Source: Eutreptiella sp. 'Long Island Sound 2002'
Taxonomy: Eukaryota > Euglenozoa > Euglenophyceae > Eutreptiales > Eutreptiaceae
Length of the DNA: 64,000 nt
Reading direction: 5' to 3'
Assembly (NCBI GenBank): GCA_964036045.1
Contig: OZ038378.1
Location: 169,136,106-169,200,105 of the forward strand
Part shown: positions 10,701-21,030 of the stretch, piece after piece
How positions within the stretch are numbered: position 1 is the first letter of the stretch
Layout of the letters: every line of letters begins with the position of its first letter
The notes under the pieces: generated by a model
What the model saw: the letters and a program-made list of their open reading frames with translations, nothing else
Told to the model about the DNA's origin: nothing
Database searches by the model: none
Position numbers and translations under genes: made by a program

Positions 10701-10729
10701 ACCTAGGGCATAATTCAAGGACATCTTTC
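7701..10729 (+). repeat. 3' LTR of A-1 (about 2.4-3.0 kb)
   Basis: The right end is fixed by identity to 1-428 and to the A-2 LTR ending at 33080. From about 8325 it aligns with 30654-33080. Its left end is uncertain: the 8325 limit exists only because element X splits the A-2 LTR there, and the nearest polypurine tract is at 7692-7700. The LTR is unusually long and contains no credible gene. It holds a tRNA-like B-box near 9766-9778 and TATA-like runs near 10508. It abuts sequence of the X gag (minus strand) at 10730, so A-1 is inserted in X. Confidence 0.75.
9690..9784 (+). other. tRNA-like segment with B-box inside the family A LTR
   Basis: GGGTTCAATTCCC followed by a short CCCCC run looks like a tRNA T-arm and 3' acceptor strand; the same position in the A-2 LTR (about 32110-32138) has GGGTTCAAACCCC. 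The T-stem pairs at four of five positions, but I find no matching 5' acceptor half, so this is not a functional tRNA gene. It may be a relic or an internal polymerase III box. Confidence 0.35.
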
Positions 10730-11027
10730 TCGTCATGTACTTGTTCTTCGTCAACCCATTCTTCTCCTGCTTCGACAGCATTCACTCCTTTTCCACGTGC
10801 ACGACCACCAAATGATTTTCCACCACCACCTTTCTTGCCACCTTGACCTTTGTTGTTGGGGGTGTTGGAATTGGGGTTGGATTCGTTGGATCTGCCCTTG
10901 CCTCGACCTCCAGTATCCTTGTTGTTGCCGAAGGTCTTGTTCGCTGGCGTCTCCGCGTACAGGGGGTTGCCATTCACCTTGGAATCATCGTGATTCCCGG
11001 ACTTTCCCTTGCCATTTCCACCTTTTT
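10730..11027 (-). pseudogene. gag: Gag of element X, 3' fragment
   Basis: On the minus strand this continues the X gag frame after the DIRS insertion: a Lys/Gly/Asn-rich basic tail (repeated G-K-G and K-G-G motifs), then an acidic stretch, cut off at 10730 by the A-1 LTR. The tail resembles the nucleic-acid-binding tails of the Y and B Gags. Joining 16004 to 11027 keeps the same kind of residues (K-N-G-G repeats on both sides), which supports a single disrupted gene. Confidence 0.7.
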
Positions 11028-11064
11028 TCGGATTTACCCGAATAGGTGAGGAGGAAAGAAGAGA

Positions 11065-11414
11065 TGGCGAAGCAATAGCACTACACAAGACACATATATG
11101 GGCCAACTCCTTAAAACCGGTTTGTTTTCTCTGTTTTCTGCTCTTTTGGTGCCCTTTGCTACCTTTCATTGAAACGGGCACCCTCAAAATATACACAAAA
11201 ATGGTATTATACATGAAAAATGAAATTTTTGACCTCAAATACCCCCTCCATGGGGTTTGAACCCACACTCTACCAACCTTAGAGTTGTGTTTTTCCTCTA
11301 AGCTACGACCTGTCGTCGACGATCTCAGAGAAAACCGTAGTATAATAAAAAATTGGAAAATCAGTACTCCTTACATGCTCCAACCACTATTAACCTCCCA
11401 TGCTCTTAAAACCG
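11065..11414 (+). repeat. Left inverted terminal repeat of the DIRS element
   Basis: Reverse complement of 15654-16003 with near identity apart from the outermost 40 bases. It carries, in inverse orientation, the tRNA-like box A/box B pair described for the right repeat. Confidence 0.88.
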
Positions 11415-11485
11415 TGGCAACCGACGACCCAAGTGTCAACTGCTTTTCACGGTGAGCGAAGAACTTAAGGGAGGGACAGGGTGGG

Positions 11486-11597
11486 CATATATGTGTCTTG
11501 TGTAGTGCTATTGCTTCGCCATCTCTTCTTTCCTCCTCACCTATTCGGGTAAATCCGAGCTGGCTCAGCTAGCACTACACAATCCCCATATATGGGC
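11486..11597 (+). repeat. Internal complementary region of the DIRS element
   Basis: The first part (11486-11557) is the complement of the left element end 11028-11100 and the second part (about 11558-11597) is the complement of the right end 15963-16003. The two element termini are therefore joined head to tail here, the template arrangement that DIRS elements use to regenerate their ends in a circular intermediate. The junction defines the element ends at about 11028 and 16003. Confidence 0.85.
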
Positions 11598-11644
11598 AAC
11601 AGAACGGAAGACTGAGCTCCCGTGAACTGAACCCTTTATAAGAA

Positions 11645-12640
11645 TTAATTAATCGCCAGGCGCGAAGCGCGCGCCGCTTCTCCAGCCGCCAGATCAGGAG
11701 GGACCAGAACTTGCGCGATGCGCAACAGAGCTCTGGTCCTGTCGTAAAACTTTCTGAATGTATCGTAACAGGACCAATCACCCAATGCTGCTACCACATG
11801 CGGATCCACGCCAAGATAGATTAGTGCAGTTGCTGCTGCTCCTCGTGTAGAATGCGCGGAAAACGAATCCGTCTCCAGTTCCCCCAATTCCAGTAGGTGT
11901 TTCCTTAACCAGCGAGTAGTGAGACCGTTGATGGTATCAGATGATAAAGGCTTCCGTGGCTTTCGTAGGGACACAAAAATCTCAGAACCCTCGTAATCAG
12001 CAGTAGCCTCCAAATAACGCGCTAAGCAGCGCTGCGGATCAATTGACGGTGGCGTAACATTGTGAATAGGATAACGTGCATAGTATCTCCTCCCTTTGCG
12101 CTTAGCAGAAATGAACCAAGGATGAGCAGCGCGTTGGATATCCCTACGTGATCGCGCCAGATCAACGCCTCGGAACAAGGCAAAGAATCTCAAGGACAAA
12201 ATGGCTTGCAAGCGCAGCTGAGCTTCCGTCTCCACAGGTTGCTGATGCATGACTTGTATAAGACGCCGTACATCATAGAAACGATGATAATGAGGAACAC
12301 TGACGAACTAGTCACGTTTCAAGTTGCGTAGCATACCCTCGAAACGTAGTTGCGAAAAGCACGGGAATAAACACACTGCTGAATACGCCATACGCCCAGC
12401 ACTTAAAGAATGCGTGCGTGAAAACTTTAAAAGTTGCACCGCCACCGTCATCAGTGGGATTTGACCAAAGCGCTCCACCTTTAACAGTGGAGCAAGCGCC
12501 GCGTCTTGTAACAAGAACGTACCAAACATGTGCCACGCAGAATTGTAACGTTTCAAGGTGTCCTTCCCGATTTCATTGATGATAAGCGTCGCCTCTTCGT
12601 TGGTAGCTCCTCGCAATTGATAGTATTCACGCAAACATAC
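11645..12640 (-). CDS. Tyrosine recombinase of the DIRS element (one in-frame TAG)
   Basis: The catalytic half (12250-11645, about 200 residues) has the family residues in order: Arg in an L-F-R-G motif, H-S-T-R-G (H-x-x-R), then G-D-W and a C-terminal F-Y-D-R carrying the tyrosine nucleophile. Upstream in the same frame (about 12640-12310) is a helical stretch fitting the N-terminal core-binding domain. A TAG at 12308-12310 interrupts the two halves, and no obvious ATG opens the first. The N-terminal part overlaps the end of the RT/RNase H gene in another frame. The enzyme would insert the circular DNA copy. Decay or readthrough are both possible. Confidence 0.8.
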
Positions 12641-14586
12641 GCCAAGGTCAACACGAAACGTGGTTGTGTCTCCGTGCCGTCTGGCATTTGCAAACGGAAC
12701 TCCGACGTGTTCACTGCGAACTTCACGTGTTTCATCAATAGGTTCCACCAAACCTCGCGCGGCCTGTACGGCAGAGCCATGAGAACCTTCACCCCTGGTG
12801 CCTCCAACACTTTGTTGACCAACTGAGGTATGTGCTTGAACGGCGGGAAGACCCACCCCGGTGAAAGTAAAGTTAGATTCTGGGAGAAGACATCGATGGC
12901 GTAAGCCCCCGGCTGAGGACACGGACTGACGAACTTGCTGCACACCGCATTGGAACTCCTTGACATCCAATCGATTTCCGGCTGAATCCAACTTTTGAAC
13001 TCCTCCAGGATCCAAGTCAACACGTCCGACGGGAAGGTAGCCTCCGACGGTGTCCAACGAAGCCGAGACCAAATGTCCGCCGGATATACCGAGGTGTGCA
13101 CGTAAAACGGTTGAATCTCGATGCGATTGGCTTGTGTAAAATTCCACAGTTGGAGAATCAATGCGTTGAACCGCGGCTTGCGACCTCCCCACTTGCGGAG
13201 ATACCAGTAAAGGACCATTGAGTCGGTGAAAAATCGCAGCGTGGTGTCCCTCAGCGCATACGCTTGAATAGTCAGTAGGGCTCCCCTGAACTCTTTGACG
13301 TTTATGTGTTCCTCTCGATTCAGGAACCAACCGAACGCTGCTTGGGCATTCCCTTGAAGGACTCCGCCCCACGCCAGATCTGACGCGTCCGAGTACATGT
13401 CCCTGACGTGACCCATGGAAACTACGAAGGTGCGTCCCTTCCACTGGTGTAACTCGTCCGCCAGATCCATCAACTGACGTGACACGCGCTCCGGGAGCGC
13501 CACGTCTGCCTCCCAGCCAGCCTGGACTGCCACCGCCACGTGCACCGCCAGGGCGTCGCTGAGGAGTCGGATATGGGGCATGGCGAACAACAAGGAACGG
13601 ATTCTTCCAAGAACGGAGGCGCATCGCCTCACTGATGGTGTGTGACTGTGTGCCAGTCTGTTCACGTCCCGAAAAATTGCTTGTAGGCGCTTTGGAGGTA
13701 CCGCGACGAATCCTTCCCTGAAGTTTAGCATAAAACCAAGCATTATAATTTCTTGAGACGGCTCCAAACATGATTTTGGGACATTGACCAATATACCCAA
13801 CCGATGCAAAAGTTGTACCAAAAAACGTGTGTGTTCCAGACATTCACGGTAAGTATTGCCAATGATGAGCCAATCGTCCAAGTAGACCCAAACGAGTGCT
13901 CCGCGTTCGCGCACGGCATTTAAAATTGGTTGCATGAGGCGTTGCCATTCCCGTGGTGCAACATTTAATCCAAACGGCAAAACGCACCACCTGTAAAATT
14001 CACCGTCGACGTAGACCCCCAAATAAGGTCGATCCCGCGGATGGATACCCATGTGAAAATAAGCACTTTTCAAGTCAATTTTGCAAGCATACTGACCGGG
14101 TCTCAAGAACGGTAAAATGCCCCACAGAGTGACCAAACGAAAATAGGTGGTCTGTACAAACTAGTTCACGTTCTTCAAATTGGTGATAGGTCGACGGCCT
14201 CCCTCAGGATGTGCCTCGTCTGACGCTTTGTCCACTGCGAACATACTTGCACAACACTTAATGTCTTTTCCCTCGACGCGTTCCATGCAACCCTGTTGCA
14301 CTGCATCCAACACGTGTTTTACCAATTCAGGGTCGGTTACCTCTGCGTGGGAAGAACGAGGACGGAAGTCGTCGGTTGGCCGATCCGGATCAAAACCGTC
14401 AACCCAATCAAGCTGCAGCCCATTGCGAATCACTGACGCCGCGTATGTGTCCTTCAACGCTTCCCATTCATGCAATTGTGCACGACAGCGCAAATAGAGT
14501 GGCATGTGGGGATGGATCGGCGGTGGCACGCACACGGCTGGCGCCAATAAATCCTCTACAGTCAAGCTACTGCTGTGGTCGTTCAT
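12553..14586 (-). CDS. Reverse transcriptase-RNase H of the DIRS element (one in-frame TAG)
   Basis: Two in-frame segments, 14586-14164 and 14160-12553, are separated by TAG at 14161-14163. The first ends in the RT fingers (R-R-P-I-T-N-L motif). The second has D-L-K-S-A-Y, L-P-F-G-L and the catalytic Y-L-D-D at about 13884, then an RNase H with Asp in Y-S-D-A-S and F-T-D-S. The last 130 residues contain D-V-F, F-P-P-F and L-P-Y-R-P-x-x-V-W-W motifs, reminiscent of the N-P-P-F module of the A and B Pol proteins. RT copies the element RNA. The TAG falls in a conserved position of the RT, so it is either a CAG-type mutation or read through. Confidence 0.86.
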
Positions 14587-14713
14587 CTAACTTGTCGTTA
14601 CGTGGCACAAATCTTTGGGTGAAACCCTTACCTTTGCCTTTGCCTCCTTTGCCAGATCTCCGTGGATCAAAACGACCTCGTGTTGAAAACGAACGGAAAG
14701 AACTACGATGCGA

Positions 14714-15553
14714 CTAAGGGGAGAAACGCGTGCCTCTCAGGTCTTTTTGTAATTTGTTGCGCGACTGAAGTAGTGACATGTCATCCTTCGAGAGTAACTC
14801 TGGTGCAATCGCAGGTTGTTCAAACCGTTTATCTACTGCCACTCGCCGGGAGCTTTGGATGCTGTAGTCCAACGCACCCAACATTGCAAACAAATGTTCA
14901 CATAGTACCAATGAAACAGGTGCTTCCGGAGCTACCGTTGTGTCATCTTCGCGTGCTAAGACTACTCCCAGGACTCGCATGGCGTCTTTTACCTGTTGTT
15001 CCCAACGACGCTTCTCCGCGTCCGCTGGATGTTTGTGCGTTGGCGCGTTATTAACAGCTGCCCTATGGAACTCGTCGAACACTGGAAGGTGCTTCAACAT
15101 CTTTTTTCTGCGAAACTCGTCTTGCAAAACCTTTCGCTCTTCCAGGAGTGCAGACAAGCGTGAAGGAAGCGACAGAACCTCATCGCGCCACACGAACGTG
15201 GACTCCTTGTCCGACGCGGGGCCAGCGTGGTCCTTGGGACCGCTCAAAGTTTCGCATGCCAAGAAGACGTCTTCGCGATGCGACGACGTTCCTGTTCTGC
15301 CAATGTCGTCGCCCTTTAAGGTGAGTAAGGCATCACGAACCAAGGCCATCGTGTCTTTGACAGTGGCCAGTGTTTTATTTCCTGTAAGTTTGGAATACAG
15401 TGACGCTGCCTGCCAAGGACTGAGACCACTCATTGCGCCTTCCTTTGCCAACTGTGCTGCATGTTCCAACGACTCAGAACTTAGGTTCCACGCCGAATCC
15501 GGCAATCTCAGCACGAACTCGTGAAAATCCAGTGTCTCATTTCCTTCTGTCAT
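14714..15553 (-). CDS. DIRS ORF1 (Gag-like protein)
   Basis: A 279-residue open frame upstream of the RT gene, in the position of the DIRS ORF1/Gag. Largely helical and charged, with no zinc knuckle seen. It starts with ATG at 15553, about 100 bases inside the right inverted repeat, and ends 128 bases before the RT frame. Homology is inferred from position and size only. Confidence 0.6.
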   Translation of the reverse strand: MTEGNETLDFHEFVLRLPDSAWNLSSESLEHAAQLAKEGAMSGLSPWQAASLYSKLTGNKTLATVKDTMALVRDALLTLKGDDIGRTGTSSHREDVFLACETLSGPKDHAGPASDKESTFVWRDEVLSLPSRLSALLEERKVLQDEFRRKKMLKHLPVFDEFHRAAVNNAPTHKHPADAEKRRWEQQVKDAMRVLGVVLAREDDTTVAPEAPVSLVLCEHLFAMLGALDYSIQSSRRVAVDKRFEQPAIAPELLSKDDMSLLQSRNKLQKDLRGTRFSP

Positions 15554-15653
15554 TTTGTTAAAATTTATATCCTTAAAACATTTTGGATTGCATCAGAAAT
15601 CAAAGCTCTGGGTACAGCAAATCACTAGTTGAACAACTCAGTGAGCGCGTGAC

Positions 15654-16003
15654 CGGTTTTAAGAGCATGGGAGGTTAATAGTGGTTGGAGCATGTAAGGA
15701 GTACTGATTTTCCAATTTTTTATTATACTACGGTTTTCTCTGAGATCGTCGACGACAGGTCGTAGCTTAGAGGAAAAACACAACTCTAAGGTTGGTAGAG
15801 TGTGGGTTCAAACCCCATGGAGGGGGTATTTGAGGTCAAAAATTTCATTTTTCATGTATAATACCATTTTTGTGTATATTTTGAGGGTGCCCGTTTCAAT
15901 GAAAGGTAGCAAAGGGCACCAAAAGAGCAGAAAACAGAGAAAACAAACCGGTTTTAAGGAGTTGGCCCATATATGGGGATTGTGTAGTGCTAGCTGAGCC
16001 AGC
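15654..16003 (+). repeat. Right inverted terminal repeat of the DIRS element, with tRNA-like boxes
   Basis: Inverted copy of 11065-11414. Within it, TAGCTTAGAGG at about 15763-15773 fits a polymerase III box A, and GGGTTCAAACCCC at about 15806-15818 is a box B with a five-pair T-stem. The acceptor strands do not pair, so it is a tRNA-like relic or internal promoter rather than a tRNA gene. Confidence 0.82.
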
Positions 16004-17963
16004 GGCCATTTTTTCCACCATTTTTTCCAGCAGCATCGGTCCATCTTGAGTCGCTTGGATCTCTGCCTTGCTGCGAGTAATCTTTTGGTGTCCAGTCTCT
16101 GTTCTTCCCTTTGGACTGCCCTTTACCCTTTCCCCGTCCATGCCGGTCAGCATCACGTGCTCCATCCTGCTGGGGAATTTTGGGAGAATTTCCCTTTCCA
16201 TCCATTTTGGACTGAATTGTTTTGAGATCTGAGGGCGTCCACCTGTGATCTGCGGTCGTGTGAGTCGCCGCTCGACCTTCCTTTCCAAGGGCAATGCACA
16301 CAGAGCATCCCTTCTCACCAACGGCGTTGACCTTGCCTCCGAAGCCATGTGCATCCTGGGACTTCTGACGTTCTAAGTTTGCATACTTTTCAAGTTGGTC
16401 CCAGATCTGCTCGACTCCATAACTGAAGATCCACGGTCGTACCTTCAAAACTGTTCCCTTATACTTCACTTTTCCATCCACCATGCTGCAGAAAAACTCC
16501 GACTGTTCAGAATCGTGGAAACCAACTCTCCATCTGCCCTCACGAATAGTGATATCCTTCAATCCAGTAGCACTGATAGAGTGTAGCAACTCACGAACAG
16601 CCATTTTTCCCATAGTTTCTGGTAATCCTCGGACTTCAACCCAGTTGCCCAGGACTTTTTGGTCCGCCTGAGAGTCTCTGATCTTCTGCTTGGTCTCTGG
16701 CGTGAGCTTGCTCAGGAGGATCTTTTTCATTTCGCCTTCAGAAAGTCCTTCTCCAGAGTTCTCCGCCTCTTGCACCAAAAACTCCCAATCTTGCCTTGCA
16801 ATTTGGATCTCTTCCAGAAATAATTTCTTGATCGCCCTGAAGTTCTCCAGACGGTTCCTGTAATGATCTTCAGGTAGTCGAGACCCTTTCTTCTTGAGGC
16901 TTCGGTACAGCTCCTCATACGTCAGGGGATTCCCCTGATTTTGCCTCTCCACATACAGATTGTATGTGCTTTCTCGGAGCTTGCCCGTCAAGCAGTCCAT
17001 CAGCCCAAGGATCCAGAGCTCCTTGTCCAGCTTCTCCGTCTGCAGCCACACCATGAACTGCCTCTCGAAGGACGCCCAGTAAATGGGGTGCCCCGAGAAC
17101 TTCGGCTGCTTCATTACTGAACCTCAAAGCCTCATGTGCAACGGGTTCAGCAGGTGGTTCAGGTTGAAATTTGTGGCTGTTCCAACCGGATTGACGAAGA
17201 CTGGGTTCACTGCGGCGCCTCCCATGGCCTGTGCCTGCGCAATTGCGGCCGCCAGCAACGCCTGGTCCACAGTAGGCTGCACGAACGGCGTTGGTTGAGC
17301 TTGATGCATCCTCATCTCCTGCAATTTCTTCTGCTTTTCTTTGATTTTTGCCTCGTTTTCTTTCTGCTGCCGGTCCTTCTTCTTCAAGGCCATGGATCGC
17401 TCCTTCACAGTGGTCCTTGCTTCTCCATCAATATCTCCGACAGTACCCACGGACAGTACAGACTTCCCTGACGAAGATTCTCCTCCTTCAGTAGCCAGAT
17501 TGAACCCAATAGGACTTGTAAAGCCAGTAGGGGGGATACCAGAAATTCCAGTGTAAGCTGGATGGTGGCCAGTAAAAGCTGGGGGTGCTGGAGAATGTGG
17601 AACGCCGTAAGGCGTGGATGTGGGTGCAGCTGAGGAGGTAGGTGCTGGGTGGCTTGCCATCGTAGGCGCTGGTCCAGTGAGCCCAGTAGTGCTCAGATTT
17701 TGTATCAGATTTGTAAGCGTCTCCAACTTCTGTTCCATCTCCTTCCACTTGCTGTCATCATCCCTCTTTTTCTCCTTGGCGGCCTTCTTCAGCTCCTTCA
17801 CCCTGTTCTCCAGCGACGAAATCTGTCTTCGACAGGAGCAGTCCTTGGCGCACTCGCCACAGGAAGGGCATCTCGTCCCCTTTCCTTTGCTTCTGACTTC
17901 ATCAACCCAGCTGTCAACACTGGAGTTCGAGTCAGGAAGCTTGGACAGTTGCTCCGTGGAGAG
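16004..17963 (-). pseudogene. gag: Gag of element X, central part (one in-frame TGA)
   Basis: About 650 codons on the minus strand. The first part has a Cys cluster (C-P-S-C, then C-S-C), a coiled coil (K-E-L-K-K, K-E-K-K-R) and Ala/Pro-rich linkers. After a TGA at 17124-17126 the same frame continues into a capsid-like region (W-x-x-F-x-x-Q-F, L-P-E-D-H-Y-R-N) that aligns with the Gag of element Y, then a C-X2-C...H...H zinc motif and a Gly/Lys tail. It is cut at 17963 by element B and at 16004 by the DIRS element. The single TGA may be a mutation. Confidence 0.78.
17959..17963. other. Target-site duplication of element B, left copy
   Basis: GAGAG here and again at 29457-29461 flank element B. 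Removing the element and one copy restores an uninterrupted X gag frame, which confirms both the boundaries and the target. Confidence 0.88.
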
Positions 17964-18771
17964 AGTGAGATTGAGCCCCATGGAGTATATATTTTGAACT
18001 CAGAGTGTACTTTATTTGAACTCAGAGCAGATTCAGATCAATCATCATCATTCATCATCATTCATCATTCATCATGCATCATGTGTCATGTGTCATGCAT
18101 CATGTGTCATGACATGCTGGCGCCCTAGCATGTGTTTTTCACATTCCAACCCAAAACTTCACTTTCGCTCAGAACTAACACAACCACAACCCCACTCTTA
18201 TGGGTTCCTAAGAAGGTTATACTATTCATTTTTCATAACTCTTTGAATTTGGATGATCACATTTTTGACATCATGGATTGTCATGCATGTCATGCATGAT
18301 CGACTCATTTTGTGAGTGATACCACACATACTACCTTCGAAGGAGTCTAAGGCCGCTAAGGGACCTTTATATACACTACAACCCTTTTCCATGGTTGTCC
18401 CTACTTCTACATGTAGTTTAATGCCTATTTGGTGGGTCCCAAGTATTTTTCATGTATTGGGGGATCCCAAGAATACACCTAGGCCTAAGCCAAACCCCAA
18501 ACACAAGAGGAGAGAAGAGAGATAGATAGAGGAGAGGCGCCTGGCGGCGACACCAGGGAGCACGTGGTGCTTCCTAGGTAAGTCCTAACTAGGTGTATTT
18601 TACAACAAGAGGCATATTTGTATGGTGAGAGTGGAAGAGAGGTAAGGAGTGAACATGAGTGTAAATAATGATTGTGTTTCATAGTCCCTTTTTTGCTATG
18701 GACTAAGCTGGAAGACCAAATACTATGAGCCCATTACTTTGCTGTTGTTGAGGAGGGTGCCAAATCTAACT
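17964..18771 (+). repeat. 5' LTR of element B
   Basis: 808 bases, AGT...ACT termini. TATA-like motifs at about 17986-17993 (tatatatt) and 18366-18373. A degenerate CATCATT/CATGTGT microsatellite fills about 18036-18118. Confidence 0.92.
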
Positions 18772-18780
18772 GGTAGCAGA
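18771..18780 (+). other. Primer binding site of element B
   Basis: TGGTAGCAGA, the complement of the initiator-Met tRNA 3' end, overlaps the last T of the LTR. Confidence 0.82.
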
Positions 18781-18904
18781 AAAAACCTGCTCTGCCTAAA
18801 TCCAGTATCCCTTGGATTTAATTTCGATTCAATTCCAGCCTGGAAATTTAGTAAGGGACGGAGAAGAATTCCTGAACTCAGAAAATCGAGTCTGAAAAAT
18901 TGAG

Positions 18905-20992
18905 ATGGACCCTGTGAGAACTCCAAGCAGCCTAGAAGCTACGGGCGCTTCTGAAAACGACGCGCAAGTCGTGATACCGGTCTCCGATGAGGAACTAGTC
19001 GCGCCTACCATGGCCGGGTTTGGAACCCCAGAAGTACCTCTAGACGGATCTCGATTCGAAGCCTATCGTTTTCCTGCGCCTACATGTCCTGAGTAAGCTG
19101 AAGCTGTAGCTCCACGCCCAGTGCCTTCAGCGAATAACATGACGACAGCTGAGCTAGCGAATGCTATGGAGGTCCTATCGTTGCTCAACCAGAGTGGTCG
19201 GTTGCAACAAATGGTTCAACAAGTCGAACACCATGAAGGTTCATTCACTAATGCCCCACAGACTCATGAGTCGGGGACCACATCGTCTTCGACTAATCCT
19301 TTCCAATCTGTGCCATGGCGTTCTAATGTGACTTACGCCACTATGCCTCAACCCCCTATCCGTGGAGAACCTATTGTTCATGGAGTGCCTACCGGAGTTC
19401 CTGAGCCTAAGTTTTTCTCTAAGCCTCAAGCTCCCAAAGGGACTCATGTTTTCGAGGCCTCTCCTTCTTCGGAAGAGAGTACTATCCTTTTGTCGACCTT
19501 GCAACAACTCAAGGGTCGTCTTGAAAACTTAGAAAATAGGACTAATGCTAACTTAACCACTAACCCTTGTGTACCTTACCACCCCTCGCCTCTAACCCGA
19601 GTGTGCACCGGGCTTGCCGGTGTGCCTCCTGGAGTCAAGTCGCCCTTTGTACCCCGTACCAAAGCACCCAAACCCGTGGCGTGCTTTACCACTACCTACG
19701 AAGTATACACCCTCGACCAAGCCCTCGCCCTAGGACTCGGTCCACTAGCGCCTATGGCGCTACTCCCCGACCCCACACAACCGGTGCCACATACTGGTAG
19801 AGGAACCAAAGCTTTTTTCAAACCCCAAACCGAAACCAAACTACCCAAGTTTTCGGGTAGAGACCTCGACGTTTACGCCGAAGATTTTTTGAGGTTCTTG
19901 AGGTCGACGCGACAAGAAGAGCTCAACGAAAGAGCTAAGGCGGACCTTGTTATCAACGGTTGTGATAACAAGGACGTAAAAGAAGTGGTTTCGGGGGCAC
20001 TCAAGAAAAGTGACTCTTGGGTAAGGTTCCTTATTACGCTCGAAAAGCTCTACCCTACTTACGTTACCGACCTAGAGCTTATTCAAGAGATAGAGCGTAT
20101 CCCTCGGTTGAAGGAATACCCTACAACCGCGGACATAGCCCAATATGTCCAAAAGTTTACTACGCTTACGGACCAATTGGCTACGTCCTACTACGACGAC
20201 TCCAAAGCCCTCCTACACCTCCTACCTCGTGTTCCGCCCAAAACCATGGACGAAATACGTGCTACTCCCGAGAGGTTGTCTAGAATACACACTTTCAACT
20301 CTCTCGTTGACCTCCTCTACGAGTTGGCCCTCCAAAGGAAGTGTGACGCTACTTTGAAAAACTTGCACTCGATGGCGCAACTCAAGTGGCTAGACGGCAA
20401 CACCAACGCCGACTCCAACGCCCCTATGAATCAAGAAGAGGCCTTTGCCCACTCGCTATGTGAGGAGTGCTTTGTGTCGTTTCAACAAGCACGAGGACAA
20501 GGCAACGGCAACCGTGGTGGTGGCGGTCGTGGCCGTGGAAAAGGTGGACGAGGCAAAGGACAAGGCCAAGGGCAATTGTATTGGCGAAGGGGAGTCGAGG
20601 AGGACAACTCCACCGCGCCCAAGTTCTTCGCCACCGTGTTTTGCCCCAATTGTGGGACAAAACACAACGTAAGAGACAAGGCGTGGCAAGACAGCCTTGA
20701 TGCGAGGAAAGAAGAGCAAAAGCAAACGAAGAAAGGTCAAGGCAAAGGGGGAAAGGACCAAGCGAAAGGAGGAGAAAAAGGAAGTGAAGGAAAAGCGAAC
20801 GGAGGAAAGGCGAACGAAGGAAAAGGAGGCAAAGGAAAAGACGATGACAAAGGAAAGCCTCAAGAGAAGAAACGCTTGGAAGAGTTGACGGAAGGAGAGC
20901 GAGAAAAGAAGCGAAAAAGAGTTCTCAAGCTGGAAAGGCAAGCTAAGAACCTCAAGGACTTTCTCGCAGGTCAAACGCCGGGGGAAGCCTAG
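18905..20992 (+). CDS. gag: Gag polyprotein of element B (one in-frame TAA near the N-terminus)
   Basis: The first ATG after the primer site is at 18905. The frame has one TAA at 19094-19096 and is then open to 20992, so translation starts either at 18905 with readthrough or at the ATG at 19139. A Pro-rich N-terminal third precedes a capsid-like region (about 19850-20400) matching the Gag of family A (K-L-P-K-F-S-G, a LEKLYP motif, L-A-L-Q). A C-P-N-C-x3-H half zinc motif follows near 20645, then a long Lys/Gly/Glu tail. It forms the particle and binds RNA. The residue N-terminal to the TAA may be a leader peptide. Confidence 0.82.
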
Positions 20993-21030
20993 GTGGACAC
21001 CGAGACGACGCACCGAGGTATTGCTACCTA

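Larger units (their letters stand above)
11028..16003 (-). mobile_element. DIRS-type tyrosine-recombinase retrotransposon
   Basis: A 5-kb element with the full DIRS plan: inverted terminal repeats (11065-11414 and 15654-16003), an internal complementary region (11486-11597) that carries the complement of both outer ends joined together, an ORF1, an RT/RNase H gene and a tyrosine recombinase, all on the minus strand. It interrupts the X gag without a visible target duplication, as expected for recombinase-mediated insertion of a circular intermediate. The left end has a 38-base extension beyond the repeat (11028-11064) that the internal region also copies. Confidence 0.9.

Noticed and set aside
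11260-11350. A minus-strand tRNA gene at the left DIRS repeat
   Set aside because: The acceptor stem does not pair and the anticodon loop has the wrong size; treated as a tRNA-like relic.
12308-13843. 511-codon minus-strand frame overlapping the DIRS RT gene
   Set aside because: Most of it is a shadow of the RT/RNase H frame; only its last 110 codons appear real, as the N-terminus of the tyrosine recombinase.
18020-18125. CATCATT-type tract as a CRISPR-like or satellite array
   Set aside because: No unique spacers; it is a short degenerate microsatellite inside the LTR, repeated at 28725-28800.
20978-20992. Classical -1 frameshift heptamer at the B gag-pol overlap
   Set aside because: The CCGGGGGAAGCC stretch permits P-site re-pairing only; the A-site codon would mispair, so I do not claim a slippery site.
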